A stretch of 64,000 nucleotides of DNA from positions 5,404 to 69,403 of the forward strand of contig DHNC01000014.1 of NCBI GenBank assembly GCA_002406115.1. Reading direction: 5' to 3'. The DNA comes from Christensenella sp. UBA4626 (lineage in GTDB: Bacteria; Bacillota; Clostridia; Christensenellales; UBA1242). The notes under the pieces were generated by a model, which saw only the letters and a list, made by a program, of their open reading frames with translations, was not told the origin of the DNA and did no database searches. Numbering within the stretch: the first letter of the stretch is position 1; every line of letters begins with the position of its first letter. The translations under genes and the position numbers were made by a program. Of the stretch, positions 1-7,969 are shown piece by piece.

Positions 1-38
1 CTTATTTTTTTATCTTCAAAAACCTTAATGTTAGACAT
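1..38 (-). CDS. BRO-N/DinD-like protein, N-terminal fragment cut by the window edge
   Basis: A minus-strand ATG at 38-36 opens the frame MSNIKVFEDKKI and runs off the left edge. This opening resembles the start of BRO-N/antirepressor or DinD-like proteins, which typically begin with a VFE(N/D)KKIR motif. A ribosome binding site GGAG lies 8 nt upstream of the ATG. Only 12 codons are visible, so the call rests on that motif and on the presence of a second such protein at the right edge. A different frame starting at the ATG at 43-41 stops after 13 codons and is less likely. Confidence 0.45.
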   Translation of the reverse strand, partial: MSNIKVFEDKKI

Positions 39-270
39 AACATTTTCTCCTATGGTTTGATTATATCATAAACGACTCCTTTTTGTATTGAATTTTCGTA
101 AATTTTATTTCTATATATGTCAGTATAATTTGTAAATTTTTATATGGTACAATAAACCATAACTTTCTTCTAAAAATGTATGAAAAATAGAAAAAAGAGA
201 TTTTTAGGATAAAATAAGCCGAAAAATATTATAATTTTACAAAGTTTTTCTAGTTAGAGTAGAAAAACTA

Positions 271-299
271 TTGCATTTTGAAAACCTTTTTGGTAATAT
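271..299 (+). promoter_or_regulatory. Promoter of the AAA ATPase gene
   Basis: TTGCAT at 271-276 and TAATAT at 294-299 are separated by 17 bp. The predicted start of transcription is about 20 nt before the ATG at 324, and an AAAGGAGA ribosome binding site lies in between. Confidence 0.5.
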
Positions 300-323
300 A
301 TAGTCATTAAAGGAGAATGCAAT

Positions 324-1517
324 ATGATAATAAGACCAAATTATATAGAAAAGTTAAAGCCATTTATAGATGTTAAATTAGTTAAAATACTTGCAGGAAT
401 TAGAAGATGTGGCAAATCTACAATCTTAGAGATGTTAAAGCAAGAACTTCTTTCACATGGTGTTGATGAAGAACACATAATCACAAGAAAATATACTAGC
501 GAAGATTATGGTAAGTCTTTTTCTTCTAAAAAAATGTATGAAGAACTAAAATCTTTTATGGTTGATGGTGATAGATATTATTTCTTGCTTGATGAACTTC
601 AAGAAATAGCAGGTTGGGAAAAAGTTGTTAATACTTTGCTTGAAGATTACAACACAGATATTTATGTAACTGGCTCTAACTCAAAACTTATGAGTAGTGA
701 GATATCCACTTATCTAACGGGTAGATACATCACAATCCCTGTGTATACTCTTTCATTTAAAGAATACTTGACTTTTAAAAACAATCCAAATAAGTCAAAC
801 AAAGAACATTTGCAAGACTATATCCGCTATGGTGGCTTTCCATTGGTTGCAAGCGCTAACTTTGATGAAAAGGCAACATATTCAATAGTAGAAGATATAT
901 ATAATTCGGTTGTGATGAATGATATAACCAACAAACACCAAATATCTAATATTGATTTATTCAATCGAGTTGTAAGGTTTATAGTTGAAAATGTTGGAAA
1001 AACATTTTCCGCTAATTCAATCGTTAATTTCTTAAAATCCGAAAAAAGAACTATATCTGTTGAAACAATATACAATTATTTAGAATGGTTAGAAAAAGCA
1101 TTTGTAATCTATCGCTCAAAAAGGTATGACTTACAAGGCAAAAATGTTTTAAAAACACAAGAAAAATTTTATCTTGCAGACCAATCTATAAAATATGCTT
1201 TGTATGGGTTTAATCCAACAAGTATTGCTTCAACAATAGAAAATATTGTTTTCTTTGAACTCAAACGCCGTGACTATGATGTTTATATAGGAAAGAATGC
1301 TGACAAAGAAATAGACTTTGTTGCAACTTCCCGTGATGAAAAATTATATATTCAAGTATGCCGAGAACTTCCAAAAGAGTCCGACAGAGAAATTGCAAAC
1401 CTTTTGGAAATAAAAGATAATTATCCTAAAATGATTGTTACACTTGATGATTATGCAAGTGGCAATGTTAATGGCATAAAAATTGTTCATCTTGCAGATT
1501 TCTTGCTTGATGATTAA
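324..1517 (+). CDS. AAA family ATPase with DUF4143 domain
   Basis: This 397-aa protein matches the AAA_14/DUF4143 architecture. The P-loop GIRRCGKST sits at residues 25-33, a Walker B stretch FLLDELQEI lies near residue 90, and a VTGSN segment near 117 fits sensor 1. The C-terminal half carries DUF4143 features, including a helical winged region and an endonuclease-like end (EIDFVATSRDEKLYIQVCREL). The biochemical role of this family is poorly defined; members are abundant in gut bacteria and archaea, are often strain-variable, and some are linked to mobile DNA. Here it stands alone with its own promoter and lies directly next to a decayed tRNA attachment site, which fits an accessory gene. 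The start is supported by AAAGGAGA 9 nt upstream. Family assignment is confident; function is not known. Confidence 0.85.
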   Translation: MIIRPNYIEKLKPFIDVKLVKILAGIRRCGKSTILEMLKQELLSHGVDEEHIITRKYTSEDYGKSFSSKKMYEELKSFMVDGDRYYFLLDELQEIAGWEKVVNTLLEDYNTDIYVTGSNSKLMSSEISTYLTGRYITIPVYTLSFKEYLTFKNNPNKSNKEHLQDYIRYGGFPLVASANFDEKATYSIVEDIYNSVVMNDITNKHQISNIDLFNRVVRFIVENVGKTFSANSIVNFLKSEKRTISVETIYNYLEWLEKAFVIYRSKRYDLQGKNVLKTQEKFYLADQSIKYALYGFNPTSIASTIENIVFFELKRRDYDVYIGKNADKEIDFVATSRDEKLYIQVCRELPKESDREIANLLEIKDNYPKMIVTLDDYASGNVNGIKIVHLADFLLDD

Positions 1518-1585
1518 AAATCTCGCAAAAAGTGTTATGCAGTTTTAGGCAGTTTTATATAGTTTTAGACCACATAATTTTGAGT

Positions 1586-1630
1586 TAAAGTGCACATTTG
1601 ATGTCAACTGATGTCAAGTGTGCATTTTTT
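1586..1630 (+). terminator. Terminator-like hairpin after the AAA ATPase gene
   Basis: TGCACA at 1591-1596 pairs with TGTGCA at 1619-1624 and is followed by a run of T. The loop contains the tandem TGATGTCAA repeats described separately. Confidence 0.45.
1594..1617. repeat. Left copy of a 24-bp direct repeat containing TGATGTCAA boxes
   Basis: ACATTTGATGTCAACTGATG and the next four bases (TCAA) recur at 2134-2157 with one mismatch. Each copy holds two TGATGTCAA boxes, and a third box follows the right copy. Together with the tRNA 3' fragments between them, these look like integrase-type recognition repeats. Confidence 0.5.
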
Positions 1631-1720
1631 GTTGACATCAAAAGACTTTTTTATATGCTCAAAAGCCTTTATTTTAGGGACATTCAAGGGTGTGCGTATA
1701 AACCCACTTAAAAACATACA

Positions 1721-1770
1721 CTTTTCTGATAAGGTGGGGGTCGGTGGTTCGAGTCCACTCATCTCTACCA
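1721..1770 (+). tRNA. tRNA-Ile(GAT) 3' fragment, likely old attachment site
   Basis: The stretch reads as the 3' half of a tRNA: anticodon loop CTGATAA (anticodon GAT), a GGTGG anticodon-stem strand, variable bases GGGTC, T arm GGTGG-TTCGAGT-CCACT, acceptor strand CATCTCT, discriminator A and CCA. The matching 5' acceptor AGAGATG is not found upstream, and the bases before the anticodon loop do not form the stem, so no full tRNA is present. Integrases that target tRNA genes leave such 3' fragments at the far end of the inserted element. The identity as isoleucine comes from the anticodon only. Confidence 0.65.
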
Positions 1771-1944
1771 TGAGCGAGTGTTTGGTTTATACCAAACACT
1801 TTTTCTTTTATAAAACAAGTGTCAAAAATTTATTTTTGGAAACGAGATTTTAGAAAAGAAATATAGTTTGCTTGCAAACTTGCGAATGTTTTCATGAGTG
1901 CAAAGAACCAAACTTAGGAGACCCCCAAACTTATATATCTATAT

Positions 1945-1972
1945 AAGGTGAGGGATTTTCTCATCTCTACCA
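1945..1972 (+). repeat. Second, more decayed tRNA 3' end copy
   Basis: AAGGTGAGGG at 1945-1954 resembles AAGGTGGGGG of the first fragment, and CTCATCTCTACCA at 1960-1972 is identical to 1758-1770. The T arm between them is missing. This suggests two successive integration or excision events at the same tRNA end. Confidence 0.55.
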
Positions 1973-2133
1973 GAAAACACAATATATTGTGCTGAATTAA
2001 ATTAAGCATACCATAATTGGTATGCTTTTTTCGTATCATTTTTGCAAGTGAGTAGAATTTGAGTAGAATTTTGAGTCATTAAGTATATTATATTCAATTC
2101 ACCAAAAGCCAACTAAAACTCTCTAAAACTGGT

Positions 2134-2170
2134 ACATTTGATGTCAATTGATGTCAAAATTGATGTCAAC
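2134..2170. repeat. Right copy of the direct repeat with three TGATGTCAA boxes
   Basis: Three TGATGTCAA-like boxes occur here within 30 bp, matching the pair at 1594-1617. Tandem GAGTAGAATT repeats lie about 80 bp upstream (2051-2075). Repeats of this kind near tRNA 3' ends are typical of tyrosine-integrase arm sites, but no integrase gene is present in the window. Confidence 0.45.
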
Positions 2171-2173
2171 TTT

Positions 2174-4126
2174 TTATTTCTTTGAATTAACAAAATCTTC
2201 TATTTGTTTTACTATGTTTTCTTCGGTGTCATTTGCGTTTATATAAAGGTTATAGTTTTCTTTTTCGCCCCAAACCTTATTTGCAACCAAAGAATAATAT
2301 GACTTGCGAGCAGTATTTGATTTCTTAATGTGTTCTATTGCTTGTTCTCTTGTATCGCCATACATTTCCATAACTTTATTTATCTTAAATTCTTCATCAG
2401 CATACAAAAATACTGTTACTAAATTTTTATGATTTCTTAAAATATAGTCGGCACATCTACCAACAATCACAAACGACTCTGTGCTTGCAAGTTCTGTGAT
2501 AATTTCACTTTGTGCAATAATAGAGTCCTTGTTTGCGTCAAGTGAAAGATAGGCATTATAACCATCTTCATCACTATTGTCTTTTACATATTTTTTATCA
2601 AGTTCTCTTTTCTTTGCTTCAAGCATTGTAAGTTCTTTGTCATAAAACTTAATGCCAAGTTTATCCGCAAGCATTTTACCTATTCTCTTTGCTCTTGTTC
2701 CGTGCTGTCTTGAAATTGTAATGATAAGGTTGTCGCCTGAAATTTGTTTTTCTTCCAAGGTGTCAATTTTCTTTTTCATCACATCTTTCAAAATAAAGAA
2801 TGAAACAACAGCTGTTAATACTTCTGAGATTGGCAATGCCCACCAAACAATGTTTACAACGTTTGGAGATAAAGTAAATAAGTACGCTATTGGTAACACA
2901 AATACTGCAAGTCTAAGTAATGCTGTTAAAAAAGGTTTAAATGCGTAGCGAAGTGCTTGCAATACACCTTGCACTGCAACACTAAATCCCATAAATATAT
3001 AGCCAATCGATGCTATTCTTGTGGCTTTTTCACAAACTGAAATAAGTTCACTAGATGAACCACCAGAAAGAGCAAATAATTTTGCAAGTGGATTTGCGAT
3101 TATTTCAAACAATATCGTTATGATAATTGTAACAATAAAAGTGTCAACAATTCCATACTTTATACAATCTTTTGAACGTTCTTTGTCTTTCATTCCATAG
3201 TTAAATGATAAAATCGTAATTATTGTGTTTGAAAGTCCAAAACAAGAAAATAATGCTATTTGTTGAATTTTATAATAAATTCCAAACGAACCAACAAGAA
3301 TAGTTGGATTTGCGTTTGCTGAGCCTAGAATAATATTCATTCCAGCCATCATAACTGATAATAACGCTTGCATAATAGCAGCAGAAATTCCAATTGCATA
3401 TATGCCTTTGATTATGCTACCACTAGGTTTAATATACTTCAAATTTCCGTTGATTTCTTTATTTTTTGTGTAATGCAATATCATTGCAATAATTAGTGAA
3501 ACAAACTGACCAAGAACGGTTGCCCAAGCAGCACCTGCAACACCCATGTTAAGTGGAAAAATGAAAATGTAGTCAAACACAATATTTACAACAGCACCAG
3601 AAATTTGTGCGATTGTAGAATATATTGTTTTTCCAGTTGCTTGCAAAAATCTTTCATAAATTGCAAAGCCAATTGCTCCAAGTGAAAGACTGCTACAAAT
3701 CATTAAGTAGCTTCCACCCATTTTGATAACTTCTTCATTTTTAGTAAAAAGTGAAATAAACCAATTTGAACCAACAAGTCCAAAAATTAAGAATACAAGA
3801 TAAATAACAAGTGCTAAAAATATTCCGTTTCCAGCAACTTTATTTACTTTTTCTTTGTTCCTTTCTCCTAAACTTTTTGATAGTAACGCATTGAGTCCCA
3901 CACCTGTTCCAACACCTATTGCAATAATTAAAATCTGGATTGGATAAGCGTATGTCAATGCTTCGTTTGCGAGTGCTCCTGTGCCTTGCATATTGGCAAC
4001 AAACACACTATCAACAACATTGTATAGTGCTTGCAAAACCATTGAAACTATCATAGGTAGTCCCATTTTCCAAAACAATTTTTTAAGTGGTTCAACTGCC
4101 ATTTTATTTTGTTTTACTTCTTCCAT
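2174..4126 (-). CDS. MATE efflux transporter fused to a cytidylate-kinase-like domain
   Basis: The 650-aa protein has two parts. Residues 1 to about 450 are a MATE family transporter with the expected twelve hydrophobic segments and the typical N-terminal pattern (FWKMGLPMIVSMVLQALYNVVDSVFV). Residues from about 460 to the end match the cytidylate-kinase-like family (Cytidylate_kin2), starting LIITISRQHG and continuing through DKLGIKFYDKEL and ESFVIVGRCADYIL. A plain MATE protein is about 450 aa, so the extra 190 residues are a true fusion. The usual glycine-rich GSGGREI loop of the kinase family is replaced by GTRAKRI, so phosphotransfer activity is uncertain. The transporter presumably exports drugs or metabolites using Na+ or H+. 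The gene is preceded by an ATAAGGAGA ribosome binding site and a leader with a strong hairpin. Confidence 0.88.
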   Translation of the reverse strand: MEEVKQNKMAVEPLKKLFWKMGLPMIVSMVLQALYNVVDSVFVANMQGTGALANEALTYAYPIQILIIAIGVGTGVGLNALLSKSLGERNKEKVNKVAGNGIFLALVIYLVFLIFGLVGSNWFISLFTKNEEVIKMGGSYLMICSSLSLGAIGFAIYERFLQATGKTIYSTIAQISGAVVNIVFDYIFIFPLNMGVAGAAWATVLGQFVSLIIAMILHYTKNKEINGNLKYIKPSGSIIKGIYAIGISAAIMQALLSVMMAGMNIILGSANANPTILVGSFGIYYKIQQIALFSCFGLSNTIITILSFNYGMKDKERSKDCIKYGIVDTFIVTIIITILFEIIANPLAKLFALSGGSSSELISVCEKATRIASIGYIFMGFSVAVQGVLQALRYAFKPFLTALLRLAVFVLPIAYLFTLSPNVVNIVWWALPISEVLTAVVSFFILKDVMKKKIDTLEEKQISGDNLIITISRQHGTRAKRIGKMLADKLGIKFYDKELTMLEAKKRELDKKYVKDNSDEDGYNAYLSLDANKDSIIAQSEIITELASTESFVIVGRCADYILRNHKNLVTVFLYADEEFKINKVMEMYGDTREQAIEHIKKSNTARKSYYSLVANKVWGEKENYNLYINANDTEENIVKQIEDFVNSKK

Positions 4127-4153
4127 ATATTCTCCTTATTTTTGTCATAGAAC

Positions 4154-4246
4154 AAAAAAATGTGTAAGTCCAATAATCAACTGGACTTACACATTTCTGT
4201 TACGCATTGACCCAAGTATTTTAGCAAAAACGAAAAAATTTTTCAA
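4154..4246 (-). promoter_or_regulatory. MATE gene promoter and leader hairpin (putative attenuator)
   Basis: Read on the minus strand, TTGAAA (4241-4246) and TAAAAT (4218-4223) form a promoter with a 17-bp spacer. About 15 nt into the transcript there is a perfect 15-bp stem, arms 4158-4172 and 4182-4196, with a 9-nt loop, directly followed by a T run on the minus strand (4154-4160). This is terminator geometry inside the 5' leader, about 30 nt before the start codon. A six-codon frame ATG...TAA (4207-4187) overlaps the first arm. Drug-transporter genes in Bacillota are often controlled by such attenuators; the mechanism here is inferred. Confidence 0.6.
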
Positions 4247-4319
4247 GCAATGAAACAAAAGTTTTTCCAATTTTTTTTATTTTATAAACACTTTACATTA
4301 CAAAATCGTGCTATTTTTA

Positions 4320-5042
4320 CTACCTCAATTTATTATATTCTTCATCAGTCACCGGCTCGCACCACTCGTTTGACGCACCCTCCGCTGGGATTTCAAGTGC
4401 AACATGGGTGAACCATTCATCTTTGCCCGCTCCATGCCAATGCTTAACCTCTGGTGCGATATACACAACATCACCCGGCAAAAGTTTTTGAGCAGGTTTA
4501 CCCCACTCTTGATACCAGCCTTGTCCATCTGTGCAAAGCAAAATTTGCCCGCCTTTATGGTGGATGTGCCAATTGTTGCGGCATTTTGGCTCGAAAGTGA
4601 CATTAAAAGTGCCAACACCTTTTGTACATAACGGCTTTAAATAGCTTTTGCCGATAAAATATTTTGCAAAATTGACATTCTCCTCACCCAATCCAAAAAG
4701 CGAGTCTGACGGATTTGATTTTTCCTCTGCATAAACCTCTCTAACGATAGGAAAAACTGCCCAAGCGTTTGGCCAGCCCACATAGAACGCTAGATGAGTG
4801 ATAATTTCCACCATTTCAGTTTTTGTTACGCCGTGATTTTTGGCGTTTTGAATGTGGTATTTTATTGAATTGTCGGTTATTCCTTTTGTCATGAGTGCCG
4901 AAACGGTGATAATACTTCTATCCCTCAAACTCAGTTTATCTTCTCTTGCCCAGACCTCGCCAAACAAGACGTCGTCATTGAGTTCGGCAAACTTTGGCGC
5001 AATATCTCCCAGACCTTTTCTTCCTGCTGTTTGTTTTTTCAT
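4320..5042 (-). CDS. Carboxymuconolactone decarboxylase-cupin fusion protein
   Basis: The 240-aa protein joins two domains. Residues 1 to about 110 resemble the carboxymuconolactone decarboxylase/AhpD fold (LSLRDRSIITVSALMTKG...HIQNAKNHGVTKTEMVEIITHLAFYVG). The AhpD CxxC pair is absent, so peroxidase activity is unlikely. Residues 140 to 240 form a cupin with metal-binding residues in WHIHHKGGQILL and HWHGAGKDEWFTHVA. Proteins of this type are common in Bacillota next to MerR regulators and flavodoxins and are thought to act on small reactive organic compounds. It is the last gene of the MerR-controlled operon, 9 bp after the Dxs-like gene. Its substrate is unknown. Confidence 0.8.
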   Translation of the reverse strand: MKKQTAGRKGLGDIAPKFAELNDDVLFGEVWAREDKLSLRDRSIITVSALMTKGITDNSIKYHIQNAKNHGVTKTEMVEIITHLAFYVGWPNAWAVFPIVREVYAEEKSNPSDSLFGLGEENVNFAKYFIGKSYLKPLCTKGVGTFNVTFEPKCRNNWHIHHKGGQILLCTDGQGWYQEWGKPAQKLLPGDVVYIAPEVKHWHGAGKDEWFTHVALEIPAEGASNEWCEPVTDEEYNKLR

Positions 5043-5051
5043 ATTCCCCTC

Positions 5052-6809
5052 TTATTTCAAAATGTTTTGTATTTCATCAACAATCTGTTCCGGTGTCATG
5101 CCAAGTTGCTTTAAAAGTTCGGTTGGATTGTATCTATCATAAAATTTCTTTTCAAGACCATAGTTTTTGACAAGCAGATTAGAACCACCGAGAGCAGAAG
5201 CCACCTTTTCGCCAAAACCGCCCGAAACAATCCCGTCTTCCAGCGTCAACACCAATTTATGGTCTTTTCCCAACTTTTTCAATAGGTCGATATCTACGCT
5301 TGAAGCAAATCTAGGATTGATAATGGTTGGTTTAAATCCAAGTTGCTTTTTGATTTCTTTTGCAACATCTTGCCCCAGTTTAAAGAAATCCCCAAGGGCT
5401 ATAATTGCAACATTTTTGCCTTTTTGCTCTACAACAAATTTTTGATTATCGAAGTTTGTGTCAACTTTTCTATCTTGAACTTCGCCACCCGGAAGCAAGA
5501 TTACAACCGGATGCTGTTTTTGGCTGGTTGACCAATCAAGCATCGCCAAAAGTTCGCTTTTGCAAGTTGGTGCCAAAGTGATTAAATTTGGGATGTTTGA
5601 AAGCATAGAAACGCCAAAAATGCCGAGGTGAGTAACATCTGTTAAACTTGAAAATGATGAATAATTAAGCAAAATTGTGACTGGGTTATCATTTATGCAA
5701 ACATCTTGATGAATTTGGTCAAATGCACGTTGGATAAAGGTTGTGTTGGTGACAACAACTGGTGTCATGCCCGCTTTTGCAAGCCCAGAAGCCATGGCAA
5801 CCGCCTGCTCTTCCGCAATGCCGACATCCACAAATTGAGTGCCAAGTTTTTGCCTATCGTCAGGTTTTAAGCCGAAACTTGAAGGCATATTTGGCGTTAC
5901 AACAACAAAATTTTTGTCCGCCTTTGCCTTGTCCATAATAAAGTCGTGTGCGACTGACACATAACTTTCGCCATAAAAAGCAAATTTAGATTTGCCCGTA
6001 GCCCTATCAAAAGGCATGGTCCAGTGCCACGCTTCCTTGTTTTCTTCGGCAAGTTTAAAGCCTTTTCCTTTCAGCGTGTTGATGTGAACGACGATTGGAT
6101 GGTCAATATCTTTCACCTTTTTAAACACTTTGATTAAAGCCTCGATATCGTTGCCCTTTTCTTCATAAATGTAGTCCAAATTGAATGATTTAAAGATATT
6201 ATCCTTGCATTTGCCGTGGGTTTTTCTTAACTTTTTCAAGTTTTGATAAATGCCGCCGTGGGTTTCCGAAATTGATTGCTGATTGTCGTTTACAATAATT
6301 ATCAAATTGGATTTTATTTCGCTGCCCGCCACATTCAAGCCTTCCAAAGCCTCGCCGCCTGAGAGTGAGCCATCGCCAATCAAGGCTATAACATTTTCTT
6401 TTGTGCCTTTTAGTTCTCTTGCTTTTGCCAAGCCAGTTGCAAGCGAAATAGAGGTTGAGGTGTGCCCAACATTAAACAAATCGTGCTCGCTTTCGTTTGG
6501 ATTGGTGTATCCAGAATCGCTGGAAAATTGGCTGTCGTCCGTGTAACCCAGCCTTCTGCCTGTAAGCATTTTGTGTGGATAACTTTGATGGGAAACGTCA
6601 AAAACAAACTTGTCTTTTGGCGAAGAAAAAACATAATGCATCGCAATCTCGCATTCGACGATGCCAAAATTTGGTGCACAGTGACCGCCAACCTTTGTCA
6701 GCCTGTTAAACAAAGCCTCACGAATATCTGCCGCCAGTTGTTTAAGTTGTGGAAGTTTAAGTTTTTTTACATCTTCCGGTGAGTTTATAGTGTTTAAAAT
6801 TTCGTACAT
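5052..6809 (-). CDS. 1-deoxy-D-xylulose-5-phosphate synthase-like transketolase family enzyme
   Basis: The 585-aa protein has the full Dxs layout: thiamine diphosphate motif GDGSLSGGEALEGLN...NDN near residues 145-175, FDVSHQSYPHKMLTGRR near residue 70, a central pyrimidine-binding domain and a C-terminal transketolase domain. It is shorter than typical Dxs (about 620 aa). Where Dxs has the DRAGIVGADG motif, this protein reads NYSSFSSLTDVTH; the following histidine is kept. The later YPRG motif is replaced by LPGG. Both arginines known to hold the glyceraldehyde-3-phosphate phosphate are therefore missing. It lies between flavodoxin and the cupin gene under a MerR promoter. A role in housekeeping isoprenoid synthesis is doubtful; a related acyloin-type carboligation is more likely. 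Confidence 0.75.
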   Translation of the reverse strand: MYEILNTINSPEDVKKLKLPQLKQLAADIREALFNRLTKVGGHCAPNFGIVECEIAMHYVFSSPKDKFVFDVSHQSYPHKMLTGRRLGYTDDSQFSSDSGYTNPNESEHDLFNVGHTSTSISLATGLAKARELKGTKENVIALIGDGSLSGGEALEGLNVAGSEIKSNLIIIVNDNQQSISETHGGIYQNLKKLRKTHGKCKDNIFKSFNLDYIYEEKGNDIEALIKVFKKVKDIDHPIVVHINTLKGKGFKLAEENKEAWHWTMPFDRATGKSKFAFYGESYVSVAHDFIMDKAKADKNFVVVTPNMPSSFGLKPDDRQKLGTQFVDVGIAEEQAVAMASGLAKAGMTPVVVTNTTFIQRAFDQIHQDVCINDNPVTILLNYSSFSSLTDVTHLGIFGVSMLSNIPNLITLAPTCKSELLAMLDWSTSQKQHPVVILLPGGEVQDRKVDTNFDNQKFVVEQKGKNVAIIALGDFFKLGQDVAKEIKKQLGFKPTIINPRFASSVDIDLLKKLGKDHKLVLTLEDGIVSGGFGEKVASALGGSNLLVKNYGLEKKFYDRYNPTELLKQLGMTPEQIVDEIQNILK

Positions 6810-6817
6810 ATTTTCTC

Positions 6818-7282
6818 CTAGTTTAAATTTTCAATATATTTAATATGCTCACTTGCACTCTTATTAAACAATCCTTGCTTTACATCAATATTTTTGTCAA
6901 TCTTTTTAAAATCAGCAAGTGAATTTTTTGCATATTGTGGGTCGTTTGTATAACTGTTTTCAAACAAAACTACCTCACCTTTATATCCTTTAAGTTTTTC
7001 AATCAAAGTTGCCACCGGCATTGGGAATGTGTACCACCAAATTGGGAAAAACAACAAAATCCTATCATACTTGTTTACGTCTTTGTTTAGCCCAACAATT
7101 TCCGGATGAACACGCTCTTGCCATTCTTGCTTTGCTTCCACATATGCGCAAGTGTTGTAGTCTTTTGAATATGGTTGCTTCCTTTCAATCCTCACCACAT
7201 CAAAGCCAAAATGCTTATTGGTTTCTTTTACCAATCTGTCTGTGTTGCCAGACCAAGAAAAATAAATAATTAAGTTTTTCAT
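6818..7282 (-). CDS. Flavodoxin family protein
   Basis: The 154-aa protein is a short-chain flavodoxin (Flavodoxin_4-like). The FMN phosphate loop is FSWSGNTDRL at residues 8-17, and the FMN-ring loop is around FFPIWWYTFPMPV at residues 79-91. It would carry electrons or reduce quinone-like or aldehyde-type substrates in the cytoplasm. It is the first gene of the operon that continues with the Dxs-like enzyme (8 bp gap) and the cupin fusion. An AAAAGGGGA ribosome binding site precedes the start. The divergent MerR gene and its promoter signature indicate inducible expression. Confidence 0.85.
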   Translation of the reverse strand: MKNLIIYFSWSGNTDRLVKETNKHFGFDVVRIERKQPYSKDYNTCAYVEAKQEWQERVHPEIVGLNKDVNKYDRILLFFPIWWYTFPMPVATLIEKLKGYKGEVVLFENSYTNDPQYAKNSLADFKKIDKNIDVKQGLFNKSASEHIKYIENLN

Positions 7283-7329
7283 ACTCTATTCCCCTTTTAT
7301 TGACACATCTATATTTTTGTGTTACTTTA

Positions 7330-7360
7330 ATTTTAAAACCAGGGAGTAACTCACGGTCAA
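7330..7360 (-). promoter_or_regulatory. MerR-type promoter/operator for the flavodoxin operon
   Basis: On the minus strand TTGACC (7355-7360) and TAAAAT (7330-7335) are separated by 19 bp, the over-long spacer typical of promoters that MerR proteins twist into activity. The spacer holds the dyad GAGT-T-ACTC. The divergent neighbour encodes a MerR protein. These facts make a direct regulator-target pair likely. Confidence 0.75.
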
Positions 7361-7398
7361 GCGATTTAAACAAAAAATTTGAATTTTTAGGAGGAATT

Positions 7399-7800
7399 AT
7401 GTATTCAATGCATGAATGCTGCAAACTGACAGGATTAAGTTACGACACTTTAAAATATTATTGCAATCAAGGGCTTGTGCCAAATGTTAAAAGGGATAAA
7501 GCCAACAATTATCGGGTGTTTGATGAGGACGACATTGCTTGGATAAAAAGTTTGATATGTTTGAAAAAATGCGATTTTTCGATGAAAGAAATAAAGCAAT
7601 ATATCAGCCTCTGTCTGAAAGGAAAATCAAGCATACCAGAACGACAAAAAATGCTTGAAAATCACAGAAAAGAAATTGAAAAAAAGATAGCTGCGTTAAA
7701 TGAAACTTTGTCATTTATTGATTGGAAAACTGACCTTTACAACAAATTTTTGTCAGGCGAAATAGAGTATTATTCTCATCTAAACAAATCCGAAAATTAA
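7399..7800 (+). CDS. MerR family transcriptional regulator
   Basis: The 133-aa protein begins MYSMHECCKLTGLSYDTLKYYCNQGL, the winged helix-turn-helix of MerR proteins, followed by NNYRVFDEDDIAWI and a C-terminal dimerisation coiled coil. The start at 7399 is chosen because TAGGAGG lies 6 nt upstream and the family motif begins there; an in-frame ATG at 7300 would add 33 unrelated residues and lacks a ribosome binding site. There are cysteines at the N-terminus but no metal-site cysteine pair at the C-terminus, so an organic or aldehyde stress signal, as with AdhR/NmlR, is more likely than a metal. It is divergent from the operon it probably controls. Confidence 0.88.
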   Translation: MYSMHECCKLTGLSYDTLKYYCNQGLVPNVKRDKANNYRVFDEDDIAWIKSLICLKKCDFSMKEIKQYISLCLKGKSSIPERQKMLENHRKEIEKKIAALNETLSFIDWKTDLYNKFLSGEIEYYSHLNKSEN

Positions 7801-7969
7801 AATTCATATTTATATTTTTCAACTTAAAGCACGAAGAAAAATTAAAAAAAATTTAAAATTTTAACAAAAAAAATGAGTTTTTTATTGAATTTAACCCATT
7901 TTTTATATTTTTTTATTTTTTTCACGCTGACAACAATCCAGATTTATAAACGTTAGAATATAAATTGGT

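Noticed and set aside
1611..1853. An 80-codon frame in the tRNA-fragment region
   Set aside because: It covers the terminator and the tRNA 3' fragment; composition is random and the frame is explained by the RNA remnants.
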